Shown in pieces: positions 9,210 to 17,320 of a stretch of DNA of 64,000 nt. The notes under the pieces are model-generated. The model worked only from the letters and a program-made list of their open reading frames with translations, ran no database searches and was not told the origin of the DNA. The DNA comes from Aurantimonas coralicida_A (GTDB taxonomy: Bacteria > Pseudomonadota > Alphaproteobacteria > Rhizobiales > Rhizobiaceae), in NCBI RefSeq assembly GCF_036016755.1, contig NZ_JAYXIH010000001.1:184153-248152 (forward strand), given 5' to 3'. The stretch's first letter is position 1. The number at the start of each line of letters is the position of its first letter. The position numbers and the translations under genes are program-made.

Positions 9210-10379
9210 CTACCGGACGGAGTTCGCCGCGATTCGTTCCAGAGCTTCGCTGAGCGTCGCGTGGTCGCAGGCATAGGATAGCCGAACGAACCCCTCGCCG
9301 CGGCGTGGATCGAAGTCCGTGCCGGGGGTGACCGCGACATGGCAGTTTTCGAGGATGGCCTTGGCGAAGGCGGTCGAACTCGCCTCACCCTCCGGGATGG
9401 CCGCATAGGCATAGAAGGCGCCGTCGATCGGCGCGATGTCACGGAAACCGAGCGATGGAAGGCGATCGATCAGAAGATCACGGTTGCGCACATAGCCATC
9501 GCGAACCCGATCCAGCTCGTCTCTCGCATCGAAGACGGCCGTTGCGGCGACCTGCGAAAGCTCGGGCGCTGAGATATAGAGGCTCTGGCCAATTCGCTCG
9601 GCCGCGCGCATCAGGTCCGGCGGCAGCACGAGCCAGCCGATCCGCCAACCGGTCATGCAGTAGTATTTCGAGAATGAGTTGACGACGATCGGTCGCTTCG
9701 AGAATTCGAGCGCCGTCGCCTCCGCCTTGCCATAGGCCAGGCCATGATAGATTTCATCCGAAATGAACCGGATGCCCTGAGCATCAGCATATTCGACCAG
9801 ACGACGCAGTTCCTCGCGCGGCGTCATGGTGCCTGTCGGATTCGCCGGGCTTGCCACGAGGACGCCGGCAACCGGGCCGGCCTCATGCGCGCTGCGGAGA
9901 TGCTCGGCAGTGAACACATAGTCGCTCGCATGATCGACTTCGATTTCCACCGGGACCAGACCGAGCGCGCGCAGGATGTTGCGATAGGCGGGATAGCCGG
10001 GAGCGGCGATGGCGATTCGATCGCCGGCGTCGAAGGCGGCGAGAAAAGCGAGATTGAAACCGGCCGACGAGCCGGTCGTGACCATGATTCGGTCCGCGTC
10101 GAGCGATTGGTCGTATGCCTCAGCATAATGCCGCGCGATCCGCTCGCGCAAATCGCGCCGACCGAGAGCGTCCGTATAGGCGATGCGGCCATGATCGAGC
10201 ATACGCCGCGCTGCGGCGCGCGCGATCTCCGGTGCCGGCGCCGCCGGTTGCCCGACGGCCAGCGAGAGGACCGAATCTCCTTGTGCGATCATCCGGTTGG
10301 CCTCGGCCAGCACGTCCATCGCGCGAAACGGATCGATTTCCGATCGCCGGGATGCCGTCATTGTGAGCAGATCGGACAC
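9210..10379 (-). CDS. PLP-dependent class I/II aminotransferase
   Basis: A 389-residue fold-type I aminotransferase. The PLP-lysine motif is NSFSKYYCMTGWRIGW, the cofactor-binding Asn/Asp region is SPANPTGTM and ISDEIYHGL, and the carboxylate-binding Arg lies near the C-terminus in GFVRLSYAC. Substrate is not certain; the sequence resembles aspartate/aromatic-type enzymes of the AAT-I subfamily. The start used is GTG 10379, with agga 8 bases upstream; ATG 10361 is an alternative. It converges on rne and is divergent from the M48 protease gene. Confidence 0.88.
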   Translation of the reverse strand: MSDLLTMTASRRSEIDPFRAMDVLAEANRMIAQGDSVLSLAVGQPAAPAPEIARAAARRMLDHGRIAYTDALGRRDLRERIARHYAEAYDQSLDADRIMVTTGSSAGFNLAFLAAFDAGDRIAIAAPGYPAYRNILRALGLVPVEIEVDHASDYVFTAEHLRSAHEAGPVAGVLVASPANPTGTMTPREELRRLVEYADAQGIRFISDEIYHGLAYGKAEATALEFSKRPIVVNSFSKYYCMTGWRIGWLVLPPDLMRAAERIGQSLYISAPELSQVAATAVFDARDELDRVRDGYVRNRDLLIDRLPSLGFRDIAPIDGAFYAYAAIPEGEASSTAFAKAILENCHVAVTPGTDFDPRRGEGFVRLSYACDHATLSEALERIAANSVR

Positions 10380-10499
10380 TGTTTCATTCCTGTTTCGCCT
10401 CGAATTCGCCGGATTGGAATGCCGGAACAGCGGGAGTTCGGCCCCTTTGATCCGGGGAGGATATCCGCTTGAATGGCCGGGTTTGGAAGAGGACCTAGC

Positions 10500-11882
10500 A
10501 TGAATTTGTCGCCCCGCCGTCTGTCGGCCCGTTTGACCGCGCTCGCCGTCGCCCTTGCCGTCGCGCTGGCCCCGGTCGCGGCCGAGGCCGCGCGAAGCGA
10601 AAAAGCCAGCCTTCCCGTGGTCCGGGACGCCGAAATCGAAGCGCTGATCGGCGAGTACGCGCGGCCGATCCTCAAGGCGGCCGGATTATCCCGCTCGGGC
10701 ATCGAGATCGTCCTGGTCAATTCCGGCAGCTTCAACGCCTTCGTTGCCGGTCGCCGGATTTTCGTCAACACCGGGGCGATCATAGCGACCGAGACCCCCA
10801 ACCAACTGATCGGCATTCTCGCGCACGAGATCGGGCATCTGGCGGGCGGCCACCAGCAGCGGCTGCGCCAGCAATTGGAACGCGCCAAGACGATCGCCAT
10901 CGTGGCCGGACTGCTCGGCGCCGGCGTCGCGGTGGCCGGTGCGTCATTAGGCGCGCGCGGGGCGGCTCAAGCCGGTGCGGGTCTTATGGCCGGCGGCGGC
11001 GATCTCGCGCGACGGGGGCTGCTCAGCTATCAGCGCGGCGAGGAATCGACCGCCGACCGGGCTGCGCTGACCTATCTGCGAAAGACCGGCCAGTCGGGAA
11101 AAGGGCTTCTGGAGACCTTCGAGACCCTCGATCGCAACAATCTTTTCGCCAGCGGACGTTCGGGCAACTATCTGTCGTCGCATCCTTTGCCGCGCGAGCG
11201 CATCGCGGCCTTGAAGCAGGTCGCGCAGGAAAGTCCCGATTTCAATCGCCAGGATTCGCCGGGCCTGGCTCAGCGGCATGATCTGGCACGAGCCAAGATC
11301 GTCGCCTACAATGGGGGAGCGTCGGAGGTTCGGCGGCTGTTCGCCCGCAATCCGCGCGGTCTGGCCGCACTGTATGGCCACGCCATCGCGACGCATCTGT
11401 CCGGTTCCCCTGCGACCGCCCTGCAAAAGATCGAGGCGCTGATTGCGGCCCAGCCGAACAGCCCGTGGTTTCACGAGATGCGCGGCGAGATTTTGATGGA
11501 TGCCGGTCGCTGGCAGGAAGCGGCAGCCGCGTTCTCCAAGGCCGTCAAGCTCGACAAGAGCGGCTCGGGTATCCTCAAGGCTGAGGTCGGACAGGCGCTC
11601 GTCACTGGCGGGGATCGCTCACAAATGGACAAGGCTGTGGATTTGATCCAATCCGGCCTGCAAAGCGACCCGGTCAACTCCGTCGCTTATCGATTTCTCG
11701 CCATGGCCTATGGCCGCCTCGGCGATGTCGGTCGCGCGGAGCTTGCCACCGCAGAGGGCTACTGGCACGGTGGGTCTTTCCGTCAGGCGAAGATTTTCGC
11801 GACGCGGGCCCAGCAGAAATTGAAGCCAGGCTCCCCAGCATGGCTGAAGGCCCAGGACATCATCCAGACCAAGATCCGCTGA
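10500..11882 (+). CDS. M48 family metalloprotease with TPR repeats (BepA-like)
   Basis: This 460-residue exported protein resembles BepA/YfgC, a periplasmic protease and chaperone for outer-membrane protein assembly. A signal peptide occupies about residues 1-30 (ending near AAEA). The zinc motif is HEIGH in LAHEIGHLAGGHQQR, and the third ligand Glu is in RGEESTADRAA. A glycine/alanine-rich hydrophobic stretch follows the HEIGH helix. The C-terminal half is built of TPR-like helices (PNSPWFHEMRGEILMDAGRW). Start 10500 follows gaggac. A DsbA-like oxidoreductase starts 24 bases downstream, so the two probably form an envelope protein-folding operon. Confidence 0.92.
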   Translation: MNLSPRRLSARLTALAVALAVALAPVAAEAARSEKASLPVVRDAEIEALIGEYARPILKAAGLSRSGIEIVLVNSGSFNAFVAGRRIFVNTGAIIATETPNQLIGILAHEIGHLAGGHQQRLRQQLERAKTIAIVAGLLGAGVAVAGASLGARGAAQAGAGLMAGGGDLARRGLLSYQRGEESTADRAALTYLRKTGQSGKGLLETFETLDRNNLFASGRSGNYLSSHPLPRERIAALKQVAQESPDFNRQDSPGLAQRHDLARAKIVAYNGGASEVRRLFARNPRGLAALYGHAIATHLSGSPATALQKIEALIAAQPNSPWFHEMRGEILMDAGRWQEAAAAFSKAVKLDKSGSGILKAEVGQALVTGGDRSQMDKAVDLIQSGLQSDPVNSVAYRFLAMAYGRLGDVGRAELATAEGYWHGGSFRQAKIFATRAQQKLKPGSPAWLKAQDIIQTKIR

Positions 11883-11906
11883 CGATCCAGAAGGAACCGC
11901 CTCCTC

Positions 11907-12692
11907 GTGACCAAAATCAAGCTCCTCGCCGCCGCCGCACTGGCGATCGCTTTCGCCGCGCCCGCCAGCGCCCAGCAAACGATGACCGCAAAGCCGGCAC
12001 AGACATCCTTCGACGAGACCGAGAGCCGGGCCATCGAAGAGATCGTTCATGACTACCTGGTGACGAACCCCGAGGTTCTTCTGGAGGTGATGGACGCGCT
12101 GGAGACCAAGCGATCAGCGCAGCAGCTGGCCTCCCAGAAGAAGGCGATTACCGACACTGGGCCGGCACTGTTCGAAACGCCCGAAGGCACGGCTCTGGGC
12201 AATCCCGACGGCGATGTCACCGTGGTCGAATTTTTCGACTACAATTGCAGTTTCTGCAAAAGGGCGATGGCGGATATGGACGCGCTGGTCGAGAATGACC
12301 CCAATGTGCGTTTCATCCTCAAGGAAATTCCGGTGCTCGGCCCGCAGTCGCTCGAAGCGGCGACCGTCAGTCTGGCATTCCGTGAACTTGCTCCCGAAAA
12401 ATATGCCGCGTTCCATCGTGACCTACTTGCCGGACGGGGAGTCGCCGACGAGGCCAAAGCGCTGACGGTGGCGGAGGGTTTTGGTATCAGCGAGGAACAA
12501 CTGCGGCCGGTGATGGAGTCCCCGGCCGTCAAGGCGGCCCTGCAGGAGGCGGATCAACTTGCCCAAGGGCTGGCGATCAATGGCACGCCCTCCTACGTCA
12601 TCGCGGACAAGGTGCTGCCTGGTGCCGTTGGCTTGGCCGATTTGGCCGCCACCGTCGCCAATGTTCGAAAATGCGGCAGCGCGAACTGCTGA
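11907..12692 (+). CDS. DsbA/Com1-family thiol-disulfide oxidoreductase
   Basis: A 261-residue periplasmic thioredoxin-fold protein that likely introduces or isomerises disulfides. It starts at GTG 11907 and has a clear signal peptide (MTKIKLLAAAALAIAF, cleavage after PASA). The active site is CSFC in FFDYNCSFCKRAMADM, and the cis-Pro loop is NGTPSYV. An N-terminal helical region before the catalytic domain is typical of the Com1/ScsC-like group rather than of E. coli DsbA. It follows the M48 protease closely. An unusual hairpin lies 22 bases after its stop. Confidence 0.9.
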   Translation: MTKIKLLAAAALAIAFAAPASAQQTMTAKPAQTSFDETESRAIEEIVHDYLVTNPEVLLEVMDALETKRSAQQLASQKKAITDTGPALFETPEGTALGNPDGDVTVVEFFDYNCSFCKRAMADMDALVENDPNVRFILKEIPVLGPQSLEAATVSLAFRELAPEKYAAFHRDLLAGRGVADEAKALTVAEGFGISEEQLRPVMESPAVKAALQEADQLAQGLAINGTPSYVIADKVLPGAVGLADLAATVANVRKCGSANC

Positions 12693-12714
12693 ATCCTTTG
12701 GATGACGAGGAAAC

Positions 12715-12749
12715 GCGATAGGTGGCGCTTTCCCCGCGCCAGCTATCGC
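12715..12749 (+). other. Long imperfect palindrome / hairpin between dsbA-like gene and aroQ
   Basis: The arms GCGATAG and CTATCGC (7 bp) flank a single G/G mismatch and a second stem TGGCGC / GCGCCA (6 bp) with loop TTTCCCC. There is no T-run, so it is not a canonical intrinsic terminator. It may end the upstream transcript, protect its 3' end or bind a dimeric protein. Confidence 0.6.
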
Positions 12750-12810
12750 ACTATAGGGATTTGCAAGCCGTGCGGGCGCCGTACGTGATTGTTGAACCCA
12801 CCGAGGATCG

Positions 12811-13248
12811 ATGACCCCGACGATCTACATCCTCAACGGACCCAATTTGAATACCCTTGGCCTCAGAGAGCCTGAGATCTATGGGTCCGCGACACTTGCG
12901 GACGTTCAGACCCGGTGCGAGGCAGCGGGTACGGAAGCCGGATTCGAAATCGTGTTTCGGCAATCGAACCATGAAGGCGAATTGGTCGAGTGGATACAGG
13001 AGGCGCGAGACGCCGCCGCGGCGATCATCATCAATGCCGGCGCCTACACACATACCTCCCTGGCCATTCACGACGCGCTCCGTTTTTTTGGCAAACCAGT
13101 GGTCGAGGTCCATATCTCGAACATCCATGCGCGCGAGGAAATCCGGCACGAGAGCCTGATCGCCCCGATCGCGGATGGGATGATCGTGGGGTTTGGGCCG
13201 GTTGGTTACGAACTCGCCATCACCGCACTCAAAGCACGTCTTCGATAA
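12811..13248 (+). CDS. aroQ: 3-dehydroquinate dehydratase, type II
   Basis: The enzyme converts 3-dehydroquinate to 3-dehydroshikimate in the shikimate pathway. The 145 residues carry the type II signatures: ILNGPNLNTLGLREPEIYG with the catalytic flexible-loop Tyr, INAGAYTHTSLAIHDAL, and EVHISNIHAREEIRHESL with the catalytic His. The length is standard for the dodecameric type II enzyme. It starts the aroQ-accB-accC cluster, an order common in alphaproteobacteria; accB follows after 30 bases. Confidence 0.97.
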   Translation: MTPTIYILNGPNLNTLGLREPEIYGSATLADVQTRCEAAGTEAGFEIVFRQSNHEGELVEWIQEARDAAAAIIINAGAYTHTSLAIHDALRFFGKPVVEVHISNIHAREEIRHESLIAPIADGMIVGFGPVGYELAITALKARLR

Positions 13249-13278
13249 AAGCGAGCCCGAAGGGGCCGAAGGACCGGA

Positions 13279-13767
13279 ATGTCGAACGCAGAAAACAATG
13301 TGGACTCCGCCCTCGTTCGCGAGCTGGCGACAATCCTGAACGACACTGACCTCACCGAGATCGAGGTCGAGCACGGTACGCTCCGTGTCCGGGTGTCGCG
13401 CCAAAAGGACTACGTGGTCGGTCATCCCCAGGCTTTGACCTACGCTCCATCTCCCGAGCACGGTCAGCCGGCGCCTGTGGCGTCGCAATCCGGAGTATCC
13501 CCTGTCAACGCACCTGCCTCTACCGGTCCGGAGCCCGGCACTGTCCCCTCGCCCATGGTCGGAACAGTTTATCTCTCATCCGCCCCTGGGGGCCGGCATT
13601 TCATTGAAATCGGCCAGCAGGTCGCGGAAGGCGAAACGCTGCTGATCATCGAAGCAATGAAGACGATGAACCAGATCCCGGCACCGCGGGCCGGCAAGGT
13701 CGTCAAGATCCTGGTCGAGAATGCCCAGCCAGTGGAATACGGCGAGCCGCTCGTCGTGGTCGCTTGA
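13279..13767 (+). CDS. accB: Biotin carboxyl carrier protein of acetyl-CoA carboxylase
   Basis: The 162-residue carrier holds the biotin that shuttles carboxyl groups between AccC and the carboxyltransferase in fatty-acid synthesis. The N-terminal part (1-50) is helical/amphipathic, a Pro/Ala/Ser-rich linker follows (about 55-90), and the C-terminal lipoyl/biotinyl domain has the biotin Lys in IIEAMKTMNQIPAP. accC begins 10 bases after the stop. Confidence 0.97.
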   Translation: MSNAENNVDSALVRELATILNDTDLTEIEVEHGTLRVRVSRQKDYVVGHPQALTYAPSPEHGQPAPVASQSGVSPVNAPASTGPEPGTVPSPMVGTVYLSSAPGGRHFIEIGQQVAEGETLLIIEAMKTMNQIPAPRAGKVVKILVENAQPVEYGEPLVVVA

Positions 13768-13777
13768 GGGGCACGGG

Positions 13778-15127
13778 ATGGTCAAGAAGGTTCTGATTGC
13801 CAATCGCGGCGAGATCGCACTGCGAGTTCTGCGCGCCTGCAAGGAACTCGGCATCTCGACGGTCGCGGTGCATTCGACCGCCGACAACACGGCGATGCAT
13901 GTGCGGCTTGCCGATGAAAGCGTGTGCATCGGGCCACCGCCGGCGCGCGACAGTTATCTCAATATTCCCCAGATCGTCGCCGCCTGTGAAATATCGGGCG
14001 CCGACGCGGTTCATCCCGGCTATGGTTTTCTGTCCGAAAATGCCCGCTTCGCCGACATTCTCGAGGCGCATAACGTCACCTTTATCGGCCCAACCGCCGA
14101 CCATATCCGGATCATGGGCGACAAGATCGAGGCCAAGCGCACGGCCAAGCGCCTCGGCATCCCAGTCGTTCCCGGCTCGCCGGGTGCGGTGACCGACGAC
14201 GACGAAGCTTTGAAAATCGCCAACGACATCGGCTTCCCCGTACTGGTCAAGGCATCCGCCGGCGGCGGCGGACGTGGCATGAAGGTCGCGCACTCGGCTG
14301 GCGACCTTTCCAACGCGCTGGCGACCGCCCGCGCCGAAGCGGGATCGGCCTTCGGCGACGACGCGGTCTATCTCGAGAAATATCTGCAAAAGCCGCGCCA
14401 TATCGAGGTGCAGGTTTTCGGCGACGGAGCCGGCAATGCCATCCATCTTGGCGAGCGCGACTGCTCGCTACAGCGGCGCCATCAAAAGGTCTGGGAAGAG
14501 GCGAACTCGCCCGCACTCGACGATGCGCAGCGCGCAAGGATCGGCAGTGTCTGCGCGAACGCCATGTCCGAGCTTCGTTATCGGGGCGCGGGGACGATCG
14601 AATTTCTCTATGAAAACGGCGAGTTCTATTTCATCGAAATGAACACCCGTCTGCAGGTCGAGCACCCCGTGACCGAGGCCATCACCGGTCTCGACCTCGT
14701 ACATGAACAGATTCGTGTGGCGAGCGGTCAAGGACTGTCCATTAAACAATCCGAGATTCAGTTCTCCGGCCATGCCATCGAATGCCGGATCAATGCCGAG
14801 GATCCGAAGACCTTCGCTCCCTCACCCGGTGAGATCACGCATTATCATATGCCTGGCGGCCTGGGCGTGCGGGTCGATTCCGGCGTCTATCAGGGCTACA
14901 AGATTCCGCCTTTCTACGACAGCCTGATCGGCAAGCTGATCGTGCATGGCCGCAACCGCGCCGAATGCATGATGCGGCTACGCCGAGCGTTGGACGAGAT
15001 CGTCGTCGATGGGGTCAAGACGACGCTGCCGCTGTTCCGTGACCTGGTCGACAACCCCGACATCGGCACCGGCGACTACGACATCCATTGGCTGGAAAAC
15101 TATCTCGCCGCGAAGGCGATGGATTGA
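13778..15127 (+). CDS. accC: Acetyl-CoA carboxylase, biotin carboxylase subunit
   Basis: This subunit carboxylates biotin on AccB using ATP and bicarbonate. ATG 13778 (MVKKVLIANRGEIALRVLRA) is the family start; the frame is open 19 codons further upstream inside accB but that is not used. The 449 residues contain the N-terminal biotin-carboxylase domain, the ATP-grasp domain with the Gly-rich loop KASAGGGGRGMKV, metal and bicarbonate residues in EMNTRLQVEHPVTE, and the C-terminal barrel. It is cotranscribed with accB; aat follows 4 bases after the stop. Confidence 0.97.
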   Translation: MVKKVLIANRGEIALRVLRACKELGISTVAVHSTADNTAMHVRLADESVCIGPPPARDSYLNIPQIVAACEISGADAVHPGYGFLSENARFADILEAHNVTFIGPTADHIRIMGDKIEAKRTAKRLGIPVVPGSPGAVTDDDEALKIANDIGFPVLVKASAGGGGRGMKVAHSAGDLSNALATARAEAGSAFGDDAVYLEKYLQKPRHIEVQVFGDGAGNAIHLGERDCSLQRRHQKVWEEANSPALDDAQRARIGSVCANAMSELRYRGAGTIEFLYENGEFYFIEMNTRLQVEHPVTEAITGLDLVHEQIRVASGQGLSIKQSEIQFSGHAIECRINAEDPKTFAPSPGEITHYHMPGGLGVRVDSGVYQGYKIPPFYDSLIGKLIVHGRNRAECMMRLRRALDEIVVDGVKTTLPLFRDLVDNPDIGTGDYDIHWLENYLAAKAMD

Positions 15128-15131
15128 CACC

Positions 15132-15800
15132 ATGGTCCGGCGCGGCGGACAGCGGTTCGAGATCACGCCGAGCATTCTTTTGAAAGCCTATGCCTGCGGG
15201 ATCTTTCCGATGGCGGAAACCGCCGACGATCCCGGCATTTTCTGGATCGACCCGACCGAGCGCGGGATATTGCCGCTCGACGAGTTTCATCTGTCGCGGA
15301 GCCTGCGCAAGACGATCCGGCGCGCTCCGTTCGAGATCCGGGTGGACACCGCCTTCCCGGCCGTGGTCGATGGCTGCGCCGAGGCCGCCCCCGGCCGGTC
15401 GCAGACCTGGATCAACTCTCAGATTCGATCGCTGACCCTGTCGCTGTTTCGCGAAGGCTTCGCGCATTCCGTCGAGGTCTGGGAGGGGGAGGAGTTGGTC
15501 GGGGGACTCTATGGCGTTTCGCTCGGCGCGGCGTTCTTTGGTGAGAGCATGTTCTCACGCCGGACCGACGCCTCGAAGATCGCGCTCGCCTATCTGTGGG
15601 AGCGCCTCAGCCGCGGCGGCTACCGCCTGCTCGACACGCAGTTCCTGACCGATCATCTCGCCTCGTTCGGCGCAATCGAGGTGCATCGCGATGCCTATCA
15701 GGTGCTTCTGGCGGAAGCGGTCTCCGAGGATGCGACCTTTTACCCCTCGGGAGCGGGAACGGCCGAATCGCTCTTACAGCTCTTCAACCAGACATCGTAG
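15132..15800 (+). CDS. aat: Leucyl/phenylalanyl-tRNA--protein transferase
   Basis: The enzyme adds Leu or Phe to N-terminal Arg/Lys of proteins, marking them for ClpAP through the N-end rule. The 222-residue product from ATG 15132 has the family blocks AYACGIFPMAE, WIDPTERGILPLDEFHLSRS, TWINSQIRSL, GGLYGVSLGAAFFGESMFS and LLDTQFLTDHLASFG. The spacing of 4 bases after accC suggests cotranscription. Its 3' end overlaps the end of the convergent DUF2155 gene by 61 bases. Confidence 0.95.
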   Translation: MVRRGGQRFEITPSILLKAYACGIFPMAETADDPGIFWIDPTERGILPLDEFHLSRSLRKTIRRAPFEIRVDTAFPAVVDGCAEAAPGRSQTWINSQIRSLTLSLFREGFAHSVEVWEGEELVGGLYGVSLGAAFFGESMFSRRTDASKIALAYLWERLSRGGYRLLDTQFLTDHLASFGAIEVHRDAYQVLLAEAVSEDATFYPSGAGTAESLLQLFNQTS

Positions 15801-16147
15801 ACTGGGTGTTCAACGGCGTTGAGACCGGGGGAATCGGCGAACATCCAGCCGGAAAAAATTTGCCGGATATCGCGCTGCAACGTTATCTCGTCGACCTGCA
15901 CAAACGCGTCGGTCTTGGCGATCTGTCCCTCGGCGCTGCTGTAGCAGACTTTCGGCGTGACCTGCAGCGCACCGAACTGGACCGTCTCGTCGATATAGAC
16001 GTCGAAACTGGTGATCCGACCGGTGATTTTGTCGAGACCGGAAAACACCGCGACCGGGTTCGAGACGCGTTCCTGCGCCGCCGCCGGCGAGATCCCCAAA
16101 CCAAGGGTCGCGGCGACCAAGATCGAACTCAGAATACGGTTATTCAT
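15740..16147 (-). CDS. DUF2155 domain-containing secreted protein
   Basis: A 135-residue exported protein. ATG 16147 follows a gaggaag Shine-Dalgarno and opens a signal peptide (MNNRILSSILVAATLG, cleavage after PAAA); the upstream open frame to 16516 is not coding-like. The mature part has the DUF2155 pattern of a conserved LDKITGR segment, TPKVCYSS and HPVYDVWLKSC, with two Cys that could form a disulfide. Its function is unknown. It regularly accompanies the NDUFA12 gene in alphaproteobacteria, as here. It overlaps aat tail-to-tail by 61 bases. Confidence 0.9.
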   Translation of the reverse strand: MNNRILSSILVAATLGLGISPAAAQERVSNPVAVFSGLDKITGRITSFDVYIDETVQFGALQVTPKVCYSSAEGQIAKTDAFVQVDEITLQRDIRQIFSGWMFADSPGLNAVEHPVYDVWLKSCKSDSAVPAPEG

Positions 16148-16331
16148 CAAATCTTCCTCGACGTGTCGAAAGCCGCTATCCCGACATGACCACACCACTC
16201 TGTGCCAGACGATTACGGCAGAGAATTGAGCGTTTGAAACCGGCGCCATTTTGCCGACGCAGGGCAGACCGGGAAATAGGAACGGTGCCGGTCCATCGGC
16301 AGTCTGGATGGACAACGCGCCTCTCTGTCGA

Positions 16332-16712
16332 TTACGGCGTCCAGGCGTCGTAGTCTCCGGTGACACGCGGACGCTCCGCCGGATTGAGCAGCGAGCCTTT
16401 GGGCCGGTACGCCAAGGGGGTGCCGGTATGGTTCGGCTGGTGCGGCTTCTGCCAGCTACGAGGGACGTAGTCCTCTGACGACGGTGGCGTATCGACACGG
16501 TGGTGCATCCAGCCATGCCAGCCGGGAGGAATGGCCGACGCGTCCGCTGGACCGTTGTAGATCACCCAGCGCTTGGAGCCGTCCGCGTTCTGGTAATAGA
16601 CATTGCCCAGATGATCCTCGCCGAGGCTCCGGCCGAACCGCCAGGTGAAAAACCGGGTGCCGATCGTCTGACCGTTCCACCAGGTGAAGATCTGAAGCAG
16701 CCATTCCTTCAT
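16332..16712 (-). CDS. NADH:ubiquinone oxidoreductase accessory subunit NDUFA12
   Basis: A 126-residue homologue of the mitochondrial complex I supernumerary subunit NDUFA12 (B17.2), one of the few accessory subunits shared between alphaproteobacteria and mitochondria. The start MKEWLLQIFTWWNG and the conserved TRFFTWRFGRSLGEDHLGN, YYQNADGSKRWVIYNG and IPPGWHGWMHH segments identify it. The start is ATG 16712; an upstream open stretch rich in Arg is not coding. It lies between the second GNAT gene and DUF2155 on the same strand. Confidence 0.94.
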   Translation of the reverse strand: MKEWLLQIFTWWNGQTIGTRFFTWRFGRSLGEDHLGNVYYQNADGSKRWVIYNGPADASAIPPGWHGWMHHRVDTPPSSEDYVPRSWQKPHQPNHTGTPLAYRPKGSLLNPAERPRVTGDYDAWTP

Positions 16713-16816
16713 GGGGATCTCAATCCGTCTCGATGCTGGCCGCCGCGATGCGCGCCGCCGCGATGCGGGCTCGTTATGCTGCCGCCGGGGAAAAATGTCC
16801 ACCCGGCCGCGAGCGG

Positions 16817-17320
16817 TCAGGTCAGGCGCTTTTCATAGACCGCGGCGGGGATTCCCGATGTGTCGTCGCAGCAATTGGCGGTCGATCCCGTACATGCGAA
16901 TCCCGCGCTCCGGTAGAATCGGATCGCCGGTTCGTTGGCCTCCTCGACCTCAAGCCGCAGCCGCTCGGCCTGCGGGAAGCATTCCTCGATCTCGGCCAGC
17001 AGGCTCCGACCGATGCCGGCCCGCTGGCAGCCAGGCCGAACGTAGAGTTGGTGCAGGACGATTGTCCTGCCGTTTCCTTCGGTCGCGGCGGCAAAGGCCA
17101 TGCCGCCAAGCCGCCCGCCGTCGTCAGCGACCAGGAACTCGGAATTCAGCCGGCCGAGCCGTGGCTTCAGCGCATCCACCGAATGCCACGACGCGGTGAG
17201 TTCCGACACCCGCGCCGCGCCGTAGATGCCGTCATAGGTCGCGTGCCAGGTCTCGCGAAGCAGATCGCTGATCGCCTGAAGATCGCGCGGTCCGGCCGTG
17301 CGGATGAAGAACGGCGTCAT
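16817..17320 (-). CDS. GNAT-family N-acetyltransferase, downstream of gatB
   Basis: A 167-residue GNAT enzyme using acetyl-CoA; the substrate is unknown. The acetyl-CoA pyrophosphate loop is visible as CQRAGIGRSLLAE after the YVRPG strand, and ANEPAIRFYRSAGF is the conserved motif B. Its ATG overlaps the gatB stop by 4 bases (ATGA), so the two are translationally coupled. No residue pattern identifies the acetylated target. Confidence 0.88.
   Translation of the reverse strand: MTPFFIRTAGPRDLQAISDLLRETWHATYDGIYGAARVSELTASWHSVDALKPRLGRLNSEFLVADDGGRLGGMAFAAATEGNGRTIVLHQLYVRPGCQRAGIGRSLLAEIEECFPQAERLRLEVEEANEPAIRFYRSAGFACTGSTANCCDDTSGIPAAVYEKRLT

Noticed and set aside
8174..9442. 422-codon Ser/Ala/Arg-rich minus-strand open frame opposite the rne tail
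   Set aside because: Low-complexity mirror of the acidic and Arg-rich RNase E tail, and it runs through the rne terminator.
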